NCBI RefSeq assembly: GCF_002849595.1
Contig: NZ_NRQR01000004.1
Location: forward strand, 62,001 to 126,000
DNA length: 64,000 nucleotides
Reading direction: 5' to 3'
Source: Luteimonas rhizosphaerae
Lineage (GTDB): Bacteria; Pseudomonadota; Gammaproteobacteria; Xanthomonadales; Xanthomonadaceae
Under the pieces are notes generated by a model, which saw only the letters and a list, made by a program, of their open reading frames with translations, was not told where the DNA came from and ran no database searches. This document shows positions 8,368 to 17,631 of this stretch, one piece after another. Each line of letters begins with the position of its first letter. Within the stretch, counting starts at the first letter, position 1. The translations under genes and the position numbers were made by a program.

Positions 8368-9403
8368 GCGACGCGATGCGCACGGCCCACCGCGCTGGCG
8401 GCAGCGTGCGCCGCCCGCCCGGCGGCCTGCTGTTCGTCGTGTCGCTGGCCCTGCTCGTCGCGGTGATCGTGCTGTCGTTCGGCATCGGACCGCTCCGCAT
8501 TCCGCCGGGCGACGTGATCCACGTCATCGCCCACAAGCTGGGGCTGGTCGACGCCGGCGCGCTGAGCCAGCGCGACATCTCGGTGGTGTGGACCCTGCGC
8601 GTGCCGCGCGCACTGCTGGCCGTGCTGGTCGGCGCGTCGCTGGCGATGGCCGGCGCCGGCCTGCAGGGCCTGTTCGGCAATCCGCTCGCGGATCCGGGCA
8701 TCGTCGGCGTGACCCACGGCGCCGCGCTCGGCGCGGTCGCGGCGATCGTGCTCGGCGCGACCGCATTCGGCGCGTGGACGATCCCGGTCGCCGCCTTCGC
8801 CGGCGGCGCGGCGACGACGACGCTGATCTATTTGCTGGCGCGCCCCGATCGCGGCAGCGGCACGGCGCCCATGCTGCTGGTCGGCGTCGCGACTTCACCT
8901 ACATCGCCGATGCCGGCGAACTGCAGTCGCTGGTGTTCTGGCAGATGGGGTCGCTGTCGCTGGCGAACTGGACGTCGCTGCTGGCCGCGGTGCCGGCGTT
9001 CGCCATCGGCACGGTCGCGCTGCGGCTGCTGGCGACGCCGCTCGACATGCTGGCGCTGGGCGAACGCCAGGCGCAGCACATCGGCTTGGACGTGCGGCGC
9101 GCGCGGATGCTGCTGGTCACCGTGTGCGCGCTGCTGGTCGGCTCGGCGGTCGCGTTCGCCGGCGTCGTCGGTTTCGTCGGCCTGGTGGTGCCGCATTTCG
9201 TGCGCCTGCTCGCCGGCCCCGGCCATCGCTGGCTGATCCCGCTGTCGGCGGTGGTCGGTGGCCTGCTGATCGTCGTCGCCGACACCGCCGCGCGCAGCCT
9301 GGATCCGCCGTCGGAAATTCCGCTGGGCCTGTTTTCGGCCGCGCTCGGTGCGCCGTTCTTCCTGTGGCTGGTGCTGCGACGCCGGCACCGGGGCATGGCA
9401 TGA
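8364..9403 (+). pseudogene. hmuU: FecCD/HmuU-type ABC permease, broken by an internal deletion with frameshift
   Basis: Multi-helix inner-membrane permease of the BtuC/FecCD family. The ATG frame gives a normal N-terminal half to APMLLVGVA. The rest (DFTYIADAGELQSLVFWQMGSL to the C-terminus) lies in another frame. At the join (8892-8893) roughly ten residues of a conserved transmembrane stretch are missing and two stray bases remain. Both halves are otherwise well conserved, including LVVPHFVRL, PLADPGIVG and the end PFFLWLVLRR. The start and stop overlap the hmuT and hmuV frames as in an intact operon. Either the allele is dead, which would disable the importer, or the assembly dropped bases here. 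Confidence 0.85.
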
Positions 9404-10188
9404 GCACGCAGGCGATCGACGACGTGCTCGCGATCGACGGGGTCAGCGTGCACATCGACGGGCGCGCGATCCTCGACGCGGTCGACCTGCGCTTCGCACG
9501 CGGCACGCTCACGGCGCTGGTCGGCCCGAACGGCGCCGGCAAGTCGACGCTGCTGGCCGTCGCGGCCGGCGACCTGGCGCCGCATGCCGGCCAGGTGCGG
9601 CTGGCGGGCACGGACCTGCGTGCATGGAAGGCCCGGGCGCTGGCCCGCGAACGCGGCGTGCTGCCGCAGGACCACGCGGTGCGCTTCGGCTTCAGCGTGC
9701 GCGAGGTCGTCGCGATGGGTCGCCTGCCGCATGCGCCCGATCCTGCGGCGGATACCCGCATCGTCGACGCGGCGCTGACGGCGGCCGACGTCGTGCCGCT
9801 GTCGGATCGCGACGTGCAGACGCTGTCGGGCGGCGAAGCCTCGCGCACCGCGTTCGCGCGCGTGCTCGCGCAGACCACGCCGGTGCTGTTCCTCGACGAA
9901 CCCACGGCCGCCCTCGACCTGCACCACCAGGAAAGCGTGCTGCGCGAGGCGCGCCGGCTCGCCGATGGCGGCGCCTGCGTCATCGTCGTGCTGCACGACC
10001 TCAACCTCGCCGCCGGCCATGCGGACCGCATCGTCATCCTGCACGGCGGCCGCATCGCGGCCGACGGCACGCCGCGCGACGTGCTCACCCGGGACCTGAT
10101 CGAACGCGTCTACGGCCAGCCGGTGCTGGTGCTCGAACACCCCACGCGCGGCGTGCCACTGGTCGTCAACGACGATCCGCGCGACTGA
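9400..10188 (+). CDS. hmuV: Heme/siderophore ABC transporter ATP-binding protein (HmuV-like)
   Basis: A 262-residue ABC ATPase that would energise the HmuU permease at the cytoplasmic face. It has Walker A GPNGAGKST (about residues 45-53), Q-loop LPQDHAVRFGF, signature LSGGE, Walker B VLFLDEPTAALD and switch His in VVLHDLN. ALARERGVLPQ followed by FSVREVVAMGR is typical of HmuV/FecE proteins. Its ATG overlaps the permease stop. It is intact, but its partner permease is disrupted as sequenced. Confidence 0.9.
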   Translation: MSTQAIDDVLAIDGVSVHIDGRAILDAVDLRFARGTLTALVGPNGAGKSTLLAVAAGDLAPHAGQVRLAGTDLRAWKARALARERGVLPQDHAVRFGFSVREVVAMGRLPHAPDPAADTRIVDAALTAADVVPLSDRDVQTLSGGEASRTAFARVLAQTTPVLFLDEPTAALDLHHQESVLREARRLADGGACVIVVLHDLNLAAGHADRIVILHGGRIAADGTPRDVLTRDLIERVYGQPVLVLEHPTRGVPLVVNDDPRD

Positions 10189-10272
10189 GCGCGCGGGTCC
10201 CGGCGGGCCGCCACAAGACGCGACCAGGAGCCGCGGCACGCTGCAGGCTGCGCGTGCGTGCCCGGTCTGCGA

Positions 10273-11465
10273 CTAGCGCGGTTCGCCGACGATCGCGACC
10301 GCCGCCGTCGGCCGGCCGATCAGATAGCCCTGGGCGAAATCGCAATCCGCCGCCTGCAGCAACGCCAGCGTCGCCTCGTCCTCGATGCCCTCGGCGACGT
10401 GCCGACCATGCGCCGCGCGCGGATGTCGTCGCCGATGTCGCGGATGAAGCTGCGGTCGATCTTCAGGCTGTCGACCGGCAGGCGCCGCAGATAGGCGAGC
10501 GAGGAGTAACCGGTGCCGAAATCGTCGATCGCGATCCGCACGCCCTCGTCCCGCAGGGCGCCGAGCAGATGGCTGCACCGGGTGACATCGCGCATCAGCG
10601 CGCTCTCGGTGATCTCGAGCTCCAGCGCATCGCCGGGCACGCGCCACAGCCGCAGCAGGTCGAGCACCTGGTCGACGAAGCCCGGCAGCTGCAGGGCTTC
10701 CACCGACAGATTGACCGCGATGCGCACGGCGCGCCCGTCCTGGCGCAACGCGGCCAGGGTGCGCAGCGCGACGTTGAGGTTCCAGCGGGTCAGCTCGCCG
10801 ATCAGGCCGCCGCGCTCGGCCACGCCGATGAACACGTCGGGCGGCACCACGCCGAGCACCGGATGGGTCCAGCGCGACAGGGCTTCGTAGCTGCCGATCG
10901 CGCGGTCCGGCAGCGTCGCGATCGGCTGCAGGAACATCTGCAGCTGGTTGTCGGCGATCGCGATCCGCAATTCGTCGTGAAGGATGTCGAGCGGCAGCGC
11001 CGGCGCGACCCAGAACGCGTGCCGCTCGGGCGTGGCCAGCGCATCGAGGCTCGCCTGGTCGGCGCGCCGGCACAGCAGCGCCGCGTCCTCGCCATCGTGC
11101 GGGCACACGGCGATGCCGACCACGACCGCGGGCTGCACGCTGCGCCCGTCGATCGCCACCGGCTGCTGCAGCGTGCGCACGATCTTGGCCGCGCCCAGCG
11201 CCGCGTGCGCGCGGCCGTGGAGACCGGGCAGCAGCACCAGGAAATCGTATTCGCCGATGCGCAGCACCGTGTCGCCCGCACGCACCGAGGCGCGGATCGC
11301 CGCCTCCATCGCCTCGCCCAGCGCCGCGCCGGCGTCGTAGCCGAGTGCAAGTTCGACATCTCGCGCGCGCGGCGTGCGCACGACGAGGAACGCCGTCGGC
11401 GCGTCCTCGCGCGCGTCGGCCGCGATCGCCGCGGCGCGAGCCAGGACCTCGGTCCGGTTCAGCAC
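10273..11465 (-). pseudogene. Degenerate GGDEF-EAL protein, frameshifted near the C-terminus
   Basis: A c-di-GMP phosphodiesterase-type gene. The N-terminal GGDEF-like domain is degenerate (RIGEYDFLVLLPG replaces the GG[D/E]EF loop). The EAL domain keeps EALSRW, the Asn in NLSVEAL, EITESALM and DDFGTGYSSLAYLRRLPVDSLKID. After ARRMVGT the frame ends in unrelated arginine-rich sequence, while another frame continues VAEGIEDEATLALL and FAQGYLIGRP to a stop at 10273. About 12 residues are missing at the join (10399-10400), judged against the intact EAL gene at 36192-37808. As read, the protein loses the last catalytic Glu and Gln. The GTG start at 11465 is uncertain. Confidence 0.78.
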
Positions 11466-11520
11466 GCGGCGTCCGCCGGTCCGGAGGTGCGGCGATCCGC
11501 GTTCGGGCGCGTCAGGAGAC

Positions 11521-12780
11521 TCACAGGAACAGCGCGACCGGATCGAGGCCGTAGGCGCCGGGCGCCAGCTGCGCTGCGATCCGCACCGGATCGTCGCCGT
11601 TGGCGCGCAGCATCAGGTCGAGGCTCTGGAAATCCGACAGCGGCTGCTTGTCCGGCGCGGTCAGCAGCATCACCTTGGGCTGCAGCCGGCGCGCGAGGTT
11701 CTGCGCCATGACGATCGCCACCTCGCCGGTGTTGAGCTCGACCAGCGAGCCCACCGGATACGCCCCCATGCACTGCATGAACTGCTCGACGACTTCGGCC
11801 GCGTAATGCTGCCCGCGCGCCCGGTACAGCGCCTGCAGCGCGACGTGCGGCGCGACCGCCGCGCGGTGCGGGCGGTCGCTGGTCATCGCGTCGTAACCGT
11901 CGACGACCGCTGCGATGCGGCCGAGCAGCGGGATCCCATCGCCTTCGAGACCATGCGGATAGCCGCGACCGTCGACCTGTTCGTGGTGGGTGCGGATCAT
12001 GTCGCGCACGTGCGCCGGCACCGCGCCGCGTTCGTCGACCAGCGCGAGCGCGTGCTCGACGTGGGTCTGCACGGCCTGGCGCTGCGCCGGCGACAGCGGT
12101 CCGGCGTGCGCGAACGCCGCCGCGTCGACGCGCAGCTTGCCGATGTCCAGCAGGAGCGCGCCGCTGGCCATGTCGACCAGCAGCGATTCGGGAAAGCCGA
12201 CATGGCGTCCGAATGCGGCGGCGAGCGCGCTGCAGTTCAGCGCGTGGTGATAGGCGTAGGCGCCGCGCGCGCGCAGGCTTTCCAGCCACAGGAACGCGTC
12301 GACGTTGCGCACCATGCTGCGCACCATCGGTTCGACCGCGCCGCGCACGTCCTCGGGTGCGATCGCGCGGCCGCTGCGCACGTCGTCGAGGATGCGTCGC
12401 GCGAATGCGGACGCCTGTGCCTGCGCATCGCGCGCATGCGGCAGCTCGTCGTCGAACGGGACCGGATCGGGATAGCGCACCGCGCCCTGCAACGCCTCGA
12501 TCTCGCCGGGCGCGTAGTCGCGACGCGCGGGGGGCGCGGGCGGCTTTACCGTCTCCGCGCGCTCCAGCGTCGACAGGGACAGCGGCGGCAGCGTCGTGCT
12601 CTGGGCGACATCGACGAACACGTGGCGGCAATGCGCGGTCAGCGTCGCGATGTCATCGTCGCTTTCCACCATCACGCCCTGCAACAGGAACGGCGTGCCT
12701 TCCCAGTCGCGGTCGAGCCGGGAGACATACATGCCCGCCTTCAGGTCCGCGACCGCGACCCGGCGTTCCTCCAGCTCCAT
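11521..12780 (-). CDS. HD-GYP-type protein with DUF3391 domain, HD dyad histidine replaced
   Basis: A 419-residue predicted c-di-GMP signalling protein: N-terminal DUF3391 (about residues 1-125, beginning MELEERRVAVADLKAGMYVSR), then an HD-GYP domain. The GYP part is intact (HHEQVDGRGYPHGL, GRIAAVVDGYDAMTSDR). The HD dyad reads LLLDIGKL, so the metal-ligand His is Leu (residue 211). Catalysis may therefore be lost or altered, leaving a binding or regulatory role. The ATG at 12780 is chosen because AGGGG lies five bases upstream; a GTG six bases earlier sits too close to it. The broken EAL gene lies 55 nt downstream on the same strand, suggesting a former c-di-GMP operon. Confidence 0.82.
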   Translation of the reverse strand: MELEERRVAVADLKAGMYVSRLDRDWEGTPFLLQGVMVESDDDIATLTAHCRHVFVDVAQSTTLPPLSLSTLERAETVKPPAPPARRDYAPGEIEALQGAVRYPDPVPFDDELPHARDAQAQASAFARRILDDVRSGRAIAPEDVRGAVEPMVRSMVRNVDAFLWLESLRARGAYAYHHALNCSALAAAFGRHVGFPESLLVDMASGALLLDIGKLRVDAAAFAHAGPLSPAQRQAVQTHVEHALALVDERGAVPAHVRDMIRTHHEQVDGRGYPHGLEGDGIPLLGRIAAVVDGYDAMTSDRPHRAAVAPHVALQALYRARGQHYAAEVVEQFMQCMGAYPVGSLVELNTGEVAIVMAQNLARRLQPKVMLLTAPDKQPLSDFQSLDLMLRANGDDPVRIAAQLAPGAYGLDPVALFL

Positions 12781-13096
12781 ATGCACCCCTGACCGGTCCC
12801 CGAGGCGCGGATTCTAGGGGGCATCGCGCCACGACAGTGCGAAACTTCGCAAGCCCGGTGCGGCATGCCGGCGGCGGCGTTTCCGCACCCCCGTCACCTG
12901 CCGCAGACGTCCTGAAAGCGACCGCCCGGGCCCGTTTCCGCCCCACTGCGGCAGGCCGGTTCCGGACGGCTCCGTTCAGCTGCGCGGCGCGCCGGCGCCG
13001 TGCACTGGGATGGACCGTCCGACGCAGCGTCACGCGATCCGCGCGATCATGCCGGTCCCCCGCACCACCAGGCCCGAGCGGCCGCAGGACCTCCCC
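12781..13096 (+). other. Divergent intergenic region without a gene
   Basis: It separates the HD-GYP gene (minus) from the reductase gene (plus). It contains the HD-GYP ribosome-binding site next to 12780 and a GC-rich stretch. I see no conserved reading frame, RNA gene or clear operator in it. Confidence 0.5.
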
Positions 13097-14167
13097 ATGC
13101 AGAAAGGCACCGCACTCATCGTCGGCAGCACCGGCATTTCCGGCCACAACCTCGCCAACGTGCTCGTCGCCAGCGGCTGGACCGTGTACGGCCTTGCCCG
13201 CACGCCGCTGCCGCAGACCGGCGTGCTGCCGGTCGCCGCCGACCTGCTCGATGCAGAGGCCAGCGCCGAGGCATTGCGCGGCCTGCCGATCACGCACGTG
13301 TTCTTCTGCACCTGGACCCGGCGCGACACCGAGCGCGAGAACGTCGACGCCAACGGCGCGATGATGCGCAACCTCTGCGCCGGGCTGGCCGGTGCGCCGC
13401 TGCAGCACATGGCGCTGGTCACCGGCACCAAGCACTACCTCGGCTCGTTCGAGCACTACGGCAGCGGCCGCGCCGAGACGCCGTTCCGCGAGGACACGCC
13501 GCGCCAGCCGGGCGAGAATTTCTACTACACGCTCGAGGATCTGCTCTTCGCCGCGGCCGCCGAGCACGGCTTCGGCTGGAGCGTGCACCGCTCGCACACG
13601 ATGATCGGCCGCGCGCTGGGCAGCAACGCGATGAACATGGGCGTGACCCTGGCGGTCTACGCGAGCCTGTGCCGCGAGACAGGCCAGCCGTTCGTCTTCC
13701 CCGGCTCGCGCACCCAGTGGGACAGCCTGACCGACCTCACCGACGCCGGCCTGCTCGGCCGCCAGCTGGAATGGGCGGCGCTGTCGCCGGCCGTGCGCAA
13801 CCAGGCCTTCAATACCGTCAACGGCGACGTGTTCCGCTGGCGCTGGATGTGGGGCGAGATCGCCGCGTTCTTCGGCCTGGAACCCGCGCCGTTTCCGGAG
13901 ACGCCGATGCCGCTGGCACCGCGCCTGCAGGAGTCCGCCCCCGCGCAGTGGGCGGCGCTGGCCGAGCGCCACGGCCTGGTCGAGCGCGACGTCGATCGTC
14001 TCGCCTCGTGGTGGCACACCGATGCCGATCTCGGCCGCGAACTCGAGTGTCTCAACGACATGACCCGCAGCCGCGAACTCGGTTTCCTCGGCTACCACGA
14101 CAGCCGGGCCTCGTTCCTGGAACTGTTCACCAGCCTGCGCGCGCAGCGGATCATCCCGGGCGCCTGA
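13097..14167 (+). CDS. SDR-family NAD(P)-dependent reductase, PRISE (progesterone 5-beta-reductase)-like
   Basis: A 356-residue extended short-chain dehydrogenase. The N-terminal dinucleotide motif GSTGISG (residues 9-15) and features such as THVFFCTW, LVTGTKHYLGSFEHYG and PRQPGENFYYTLEDLL match the progesterone 5-beta-reductase/iridoid synthase-like group, which reduces activated C=C bonds with NADPH. FYYTLED supplies the Tyr used by that group, while the classical YxxxK is absent. The ATG at 13097 follows AGGA by seven bases; earlier starts lack a ribosome-binding site. It stands alone on the plus strand. The substrate is unknown. Confidence 0.82.
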   Translation: MQKGTALIVGSTGISGHNLANVLVASGWTVYGLARTPLPQTGVLPVAADLLDAEASAEALRGLPITHVFFCTWTRRDTERENVDANGAMMRNLCAGLAGAPLQHMALVTGTKHYLGSFEHYGSGRAETPFREDTPRQPGENFYYTLEDLLFAAAAEHGFGWSVHRSHTMIGRALGSNAMNMGVTLAVYASLCRETGQPFVFPGSRTQWDSLTDLTDAGLLGRQLEWAALSPAVRNQAFNTVNGDVFRWRWMWGEIAAFFGLEPAPFPETPMPLAPRLQESAPAQWAALAERHGLVERDVDRLASWWHTDADLGRELECLNDMTRSRELGFLGYHDSRASFLELFTSLRAQRIIPGA

Positions 14168-14257
14168 CGCGTCGGCGCGCGACGGCCGGGCCGTGAGGAC
14201 GGGTCCGGTCGACGCTCTATGATCGGATGACCGAATCCGCAGCCGGAGCAGACGACC

Positions 14258-15232
14258 ATGACGTCACGACGCCGTTTCCTGACCACCGCCTCCCTCGCCA
14301 CCGCCGGTTTCGCGCTGGCGCCGCTGGTCGCCTGCAGCCGCGAACCCGCGCCGCCGGCGACGGGCGCAGCGCCGGGTCCCGCGACGCCGGCCGCGTCGCC
14401 CGCGACGGGCGGGCTGATGACGCGGGCGATCCCCGCGAGTGGCGAGCAGATTCCGGTCATCGGCGCCGGCACCTCGGGCAGTTACGAAGTCGCGCTCGGC
14501 TCGCCGGACTTCGAAACGCTGAAGCAGACCATCCGCACCTTCTTCGACGGTGGCGGCGCGGTCTTCGACACCTCGCCCAACTACAGCAACGCCGACGAGG
14601 TGCTCGGCGCCCTGCTCGCCGACGGCGGCGATCGCGACCGTTGCTTCCTGGCGACCAAGATCGCGGCCGACGACCGTGCGGCGATGGAGGCGCAGTGGGC
14701 CGAGAGCCAGCGCCGCCTGCAGACCGAAAACGTCGAGCTGCTGCTGGTGCACAACCTGCGCGCGCTCGACATCGCCTGGCCCTATGCGCAGGAACTCAAG
14801 GCGCAGGGCCGGGCGAAGTACATCGGCATCACCCATTACCTCGAGAGCGGCCACGCCGCGACCACGCGCGCGTTGCAGCAACTGAAGCCCGACTTCGTGC
14901 AGATCAACTATTCGGTCAACGCACCGCAGGCGGCACGGACGGTGTTCCCGGCGGCGCAGGACGTGGGCGCGGCGGTGATGGTCAATCGCGCCTTCGACGA
15001 CGGCAAGCTCTTCGCCGCCGTGCGCGACCGGCCGCTGCCGGGCTGGGCCGCCGAACTGGGCATCACGTCGTGGGCGCAGGCCTTCCTCAAGTTCGCGATC
15101 AGCCATCCGGCCGTCACCGTTGTCATTCCCGCGACCAGCCGTCCCGACCGCCAAGCGGACCAGCTGCGGGCCGGCAGCGGCGCCCTGATGAGCCAGGCGC
15201 AGCAGGACGAACTCGTCGCACTGTTCGCGTAA
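14258..15232 (+). CDS. Exported aldo/keto reductase with Tat signal and lipobox
   Basis: A 324-residue aldo/keto reductase. The N-terminus carries a twin-arginine motif (TSRRRFL), a hydrophobic stretch and a Cys after LAPLV, so it is probably exported folded and perhaps lipidated. An Ala/Pro-rich linker precedes the barrel. The catalytic tetrad is readable: Asp and Tyr in FDTSPNYSNAD, Lys in FLATKI and His in LLLVHN. Tat export suits an enzyme that must bind NADP(H) before leaving the cytoplasm. It is 13 nt upstream of an MFS gene on the same strand. The substrate is unknown; the VNRAFDDGKLF end is shared by similar exported reductases. Confidence 0.87.
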   Translation: MTSRRRFLTTASLATAGFALAPLVACSREPAPPATGAAPGPATPAASPATGGLMTRAIPASGEQIPVIGAGTSGSYEVALGSPDFETLKQTIRTFFDGGGAVFDTSPNYSNADEVLGALLADGGDRDRCFLATKIAADDRAAMEAQWAESQRRLQTENVELLLVHNLRALDIAWPYAQELKAQGRAKYIGITHYLESGHAATTRALQQLKPDFVQINYSVNAPQAARTVFPAAQDVGAAVMVNRAFDDGKLFAAVRDRPLPGWAAELGITSWAQAFLKFAISHPAVTVVIPATSRPDRQADQLRAGSGALMSQAQQDELVALFA

Positions 15233-15245
15233 GCGGAGACCCGAC

Positions 15246-16562
15246 ATGCGCGACCGGATCGCCGACCTGTTCAACCTGCGCCGCGACGAGGTCGCGCCCG
15301 TGCTCATCGCCGGCCTGTTCTTCTTCTGCATCCTGACCGCGCTGATGATGCTGCGCCCCGCGCGCGATGCGCTGGGCATGGAACGCGGCATCGAGAGCGT
15401 GCGCTGGCTGTTCATCGGTACGGCGGTGGTGACGCTGCTGGTCAATCCGCTGTTCGGCTGGATGGTAAGCCGCCTGCGCCGGCTGCAGTTCATTTCGGCG
15501 ACCTACGCGTTCTTCGCCGCCAGCCTCGTCGGCTTCTGGGCGCTGCTGGCGTTCGCGCCGGGCGCGATCGGCGCGCGCAGCGGCCAGGTGTTCTATGTCT
15601 GGTTCAGCGTCTTCAACCTGTTCGTGACGATGGTGTTCTGGGCGCTGCTGGCGGACCGGTTCTCCAGCGAACAGGCGAAGCGCTTCTTCGCGCTGATCGC
15701 GGTCGGCGGCACGCTCGGCGCGATCTTCGGGCCGTGGCTGGCGTCGCGCCTGGCCGAGCCGCTGGGCACGGCCAACCTGCTGCTGGTCGCGGCGGGCTTC
15801 CTGACCCTGGCGATCGGCACCGCGTGGCTGCTGGTGCGGATCCGGCCGGACACGCGCACGCATGACGACGCCGGCACGGCGCCGGCGGACGACGAGGCCC
15901 GGCGCATCGGCGGCAGCGCCTGGGCCGGCATCCGCGCGGTGTTCGCGTCGCGCTATCTGATGGGCATCGCCGGCTACGTCGTCATCATGACCATCGTCGC
16001 GACCTTCATCTATTTCACCCGCCTGCAGATGGTCGCCGGCGCGGAGACCGATCTCGATGCGCGCACCGGGCTGCTCGGCAGCATCGACATGTGGACCCAG
16101 ATCGCGGTGCTCGCGCTGCAGCTGACGCTGACCGGCCACATCATCCGGCGCCTGGGCCTGGCGTTCGCGCTGGCGCTGCTGCCGATCGCGATGGCGGTCG
16201 GTTTCATCGCGCTGGCGGTCTACGGCTCGTTCCTCGTACTGATCCTGCTGGAGGCGGCCAACCGCGCGATTCAGCGCGGCCTGACGCGTCCGGCGCGCGA
16301 GACGCTGTTCACCGTCGTGCCGCGCGAGGACAAGTACAAGGCCAAGGCGTTCATCGATACCTTCGTCTACCGCGTCGGCGACGTCGTCGGCGCGCAGACC
16401 GAAGGCGCGCTGGGCCGCCTGGGCCTGGCACTGGGCGGCCTGGTCAGCGTGGTCGTGCCGCTGGCGCTGGTCTGGGCGGCGCTCGGCCTCTGGCTGGGCC
16501 GCGCGCAGCAACGCCTCGCCGAGTCGGACGTAACGGACCCCGTGCCACCGCCGCCGCGTTGA
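15246..16562 (+). CDS. MFS-type transporter, nucleotide-translocase-like (NTT/Tlc-like) subgroup
   Basis: A 438-residue inner-membrane protein with about 12 hydrophobic helices and a charged central loop (TRTHDDAGTAPADDEARR). Sequences such as FFFCILTALMMLRPARDALGM and RPARETLFTVVPREDKYKAKAFIDTFVYRVGD are characteristic of bacterial MFS proteins annotated as ATP/ADP-translocase-like. Real nucleotide exchange is demonstrated only in obligate intracellular bacteria, so the substrate here is open. It sits 13 nt after the aldo/keto reductase gene and is probably cotranscribed. Confidence 0.75.
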   Translation: MRDRIADLFNLRRDEVAPVLIAGLFFFCILTALMMLRPARDALGMERGIESVRWLFIGTAVVTLLVNPLFGWMVSRLRRLQFISATYAFFAASLVGFWALLAFAPGAIGARSGQVFYVWFSVFNLFVTMVFWALLADRFSSEQAKRFFALIAVGGTLGAIFGPWLASRLAEPLGTANLLLVAAGFLTLAIGTAWLLVRIRPDTRTHDDAGTAPADDEARRIGGSAWAGIRAVFASRYLMGIAGYVVIMTIVATFIYFTRLQMVAGAETDLDARTGLLGSIDMWTQIAVLALQLTLTGHIIRRLGLAFALALLPIAMAVGFIALAVYGSFLVLILLEAANRAIQRGLTRPARETLFTVVPREDKYKAKAFIDTFVYRVGDVVGAQTEGALGRLGLALGGLVSVVVPLALVWAALGLWLGRAQQRLAESDVTDPVPPPPR

Positions 16563-16685
16563 TGCCGTTGCGGGAGGGCATTGCGTCCTCGCCCGCGCGC
16601 GCCGCTCGACGGGCGCGCCGACAGCGCCGGATGCGGCCGCCCGCGCGCTCGTGAATAATGCGCAGCCCCGCTCCGTGCCGCCGCC

Positions 16686-17627
16686 ATGACTCCTGCCGTC
16701 AAAGCCCAATGGCAGATCCACGTCTGCGTGCTGCTGTGGGGCGTCACCGCGATCCTCGGCAAGCTGATCACCCTGCCCGCGCTGCCGCTGGTCTGGTGGC
16801 GGATGCTGCTGGTCACCGCGGCGCTGGCGCTGGTGCCGCGCGTCTGGCGCGGCCTGCGCGCACTGCCGTCGCGCCTGGTGTGGTCCTACGCCGGCATCGG
16901 CGCGCTGGTCGCGCTGCACTGGCTGACCTTCTACGGCGCGGTCAAGCTGGCCAATGCCTCGGTCGCGGCGACCTGCATCGCGCTGGCGACCGTGTTCGTC
17001 GCGCTGATCGAACCGCTGATCGCGCGCAGCCGGTTCTCGTGGCGGGAGCTCGCGCTGGGCGTCGCCGTGCTGCCGGGCGTGGCCCTGGTGGTCGGCGGCA
17101 TCCCCGACGGCATGCGCGTGGGCGTGGCGGTCGGCGCGCTGTCGGCGTTCTTCGTCGCGTGCTTCGGCTCGCTCAACAAGCGCCTGGTCGAACGCGCCGA
17201 TCCGCTGACCGTGACCGCGGTTGAGCTCGGCGCCGGCACGCTGACGCTGACCCTGCTCGCGCCGCTGATGCCGCTGCTGTTCCCCGCCTTCGCCGGCAGC
17301 CTGCTGACCCTGCCGAGCCTGCAGGACGCCGGCTACCTGCTGCTGCTCGCGTTCGCGTGCACGCTGCTGCCGTTCGCGCTGTCGCTGGTCGCACTGCGGC
17401 ACATGAGCGCGTTCGCCGCGCAGCTGGCGGTGAACCTGGAGCCGGTCTACGCGATCGCGCTGGCGATCGTGCTGCTCGGCGAGCAGCACGAACTGTCGCC
17501 GCAGTTCTACGCCGGTGTCGCGATCATCCTCGCGGCGGTGGTGGCGTATCCGATGCTGCAGCGGCCGCGCCGCATCGTGCACGTCGAGAACATCGCCGCC
17601 GGCGAGTCCAAGCAGATCACCGACTGA
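16686..17627 (+). CDS. EamA/DMT-family transporter
   Basis: A 313-residue membrane protein with ten predicted helices in two EamA repeats, typical of drug/metabolite exporters. The first repeat contains VWWRMLLVTAALALVP and LTFYGAVKLANASVAATCIAL. The second has ELGAGTLTLTLLAPL and MSAFAAQLAVNLEPVYAIALAIVLLGE, the conserved NLEPV segment. It is a single gene with its own 120-nt upstream region and converges with the GGDEF gene, whose stop lies 4 nt beyond its own. The substrate is unknown. Confidence 0.87.
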   Translation: MTPAVKAQWQIHVCVLLWGVTAILGKLITLPALPLVWWRMLLVTAALALVPRVWRGLRALPSRLVWSYAGIGALVALHWLTFYGAVKLANASVAATCIALATVFVALIEPLIARSRFSWRELALGVAVLPGVALVVGGIPDGMRVGVAVGALSAFFVACFGSLNKRLVERADPLTVTAVELGAGTLTLTLLAPLMPLLFPAFAGSLLTLPSLQDAGYLLLLAFACTLLPFALSLVALRHMSAFAAQLAVNLEPVYAIALAIVLLGEQHELSPQFYAGVAIILAAVVAYPMLQRPRRIVHVENIAAGESKQITD

Positions 17628-17631
17628 GCCC

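Noticed and set aside
8880..8900. Programmed frameshift in the hmuU-like gene
   Set aside because: No slippery heptamer or downstream structure is evident, and a helix segment is missing. Recoding would not restore it.
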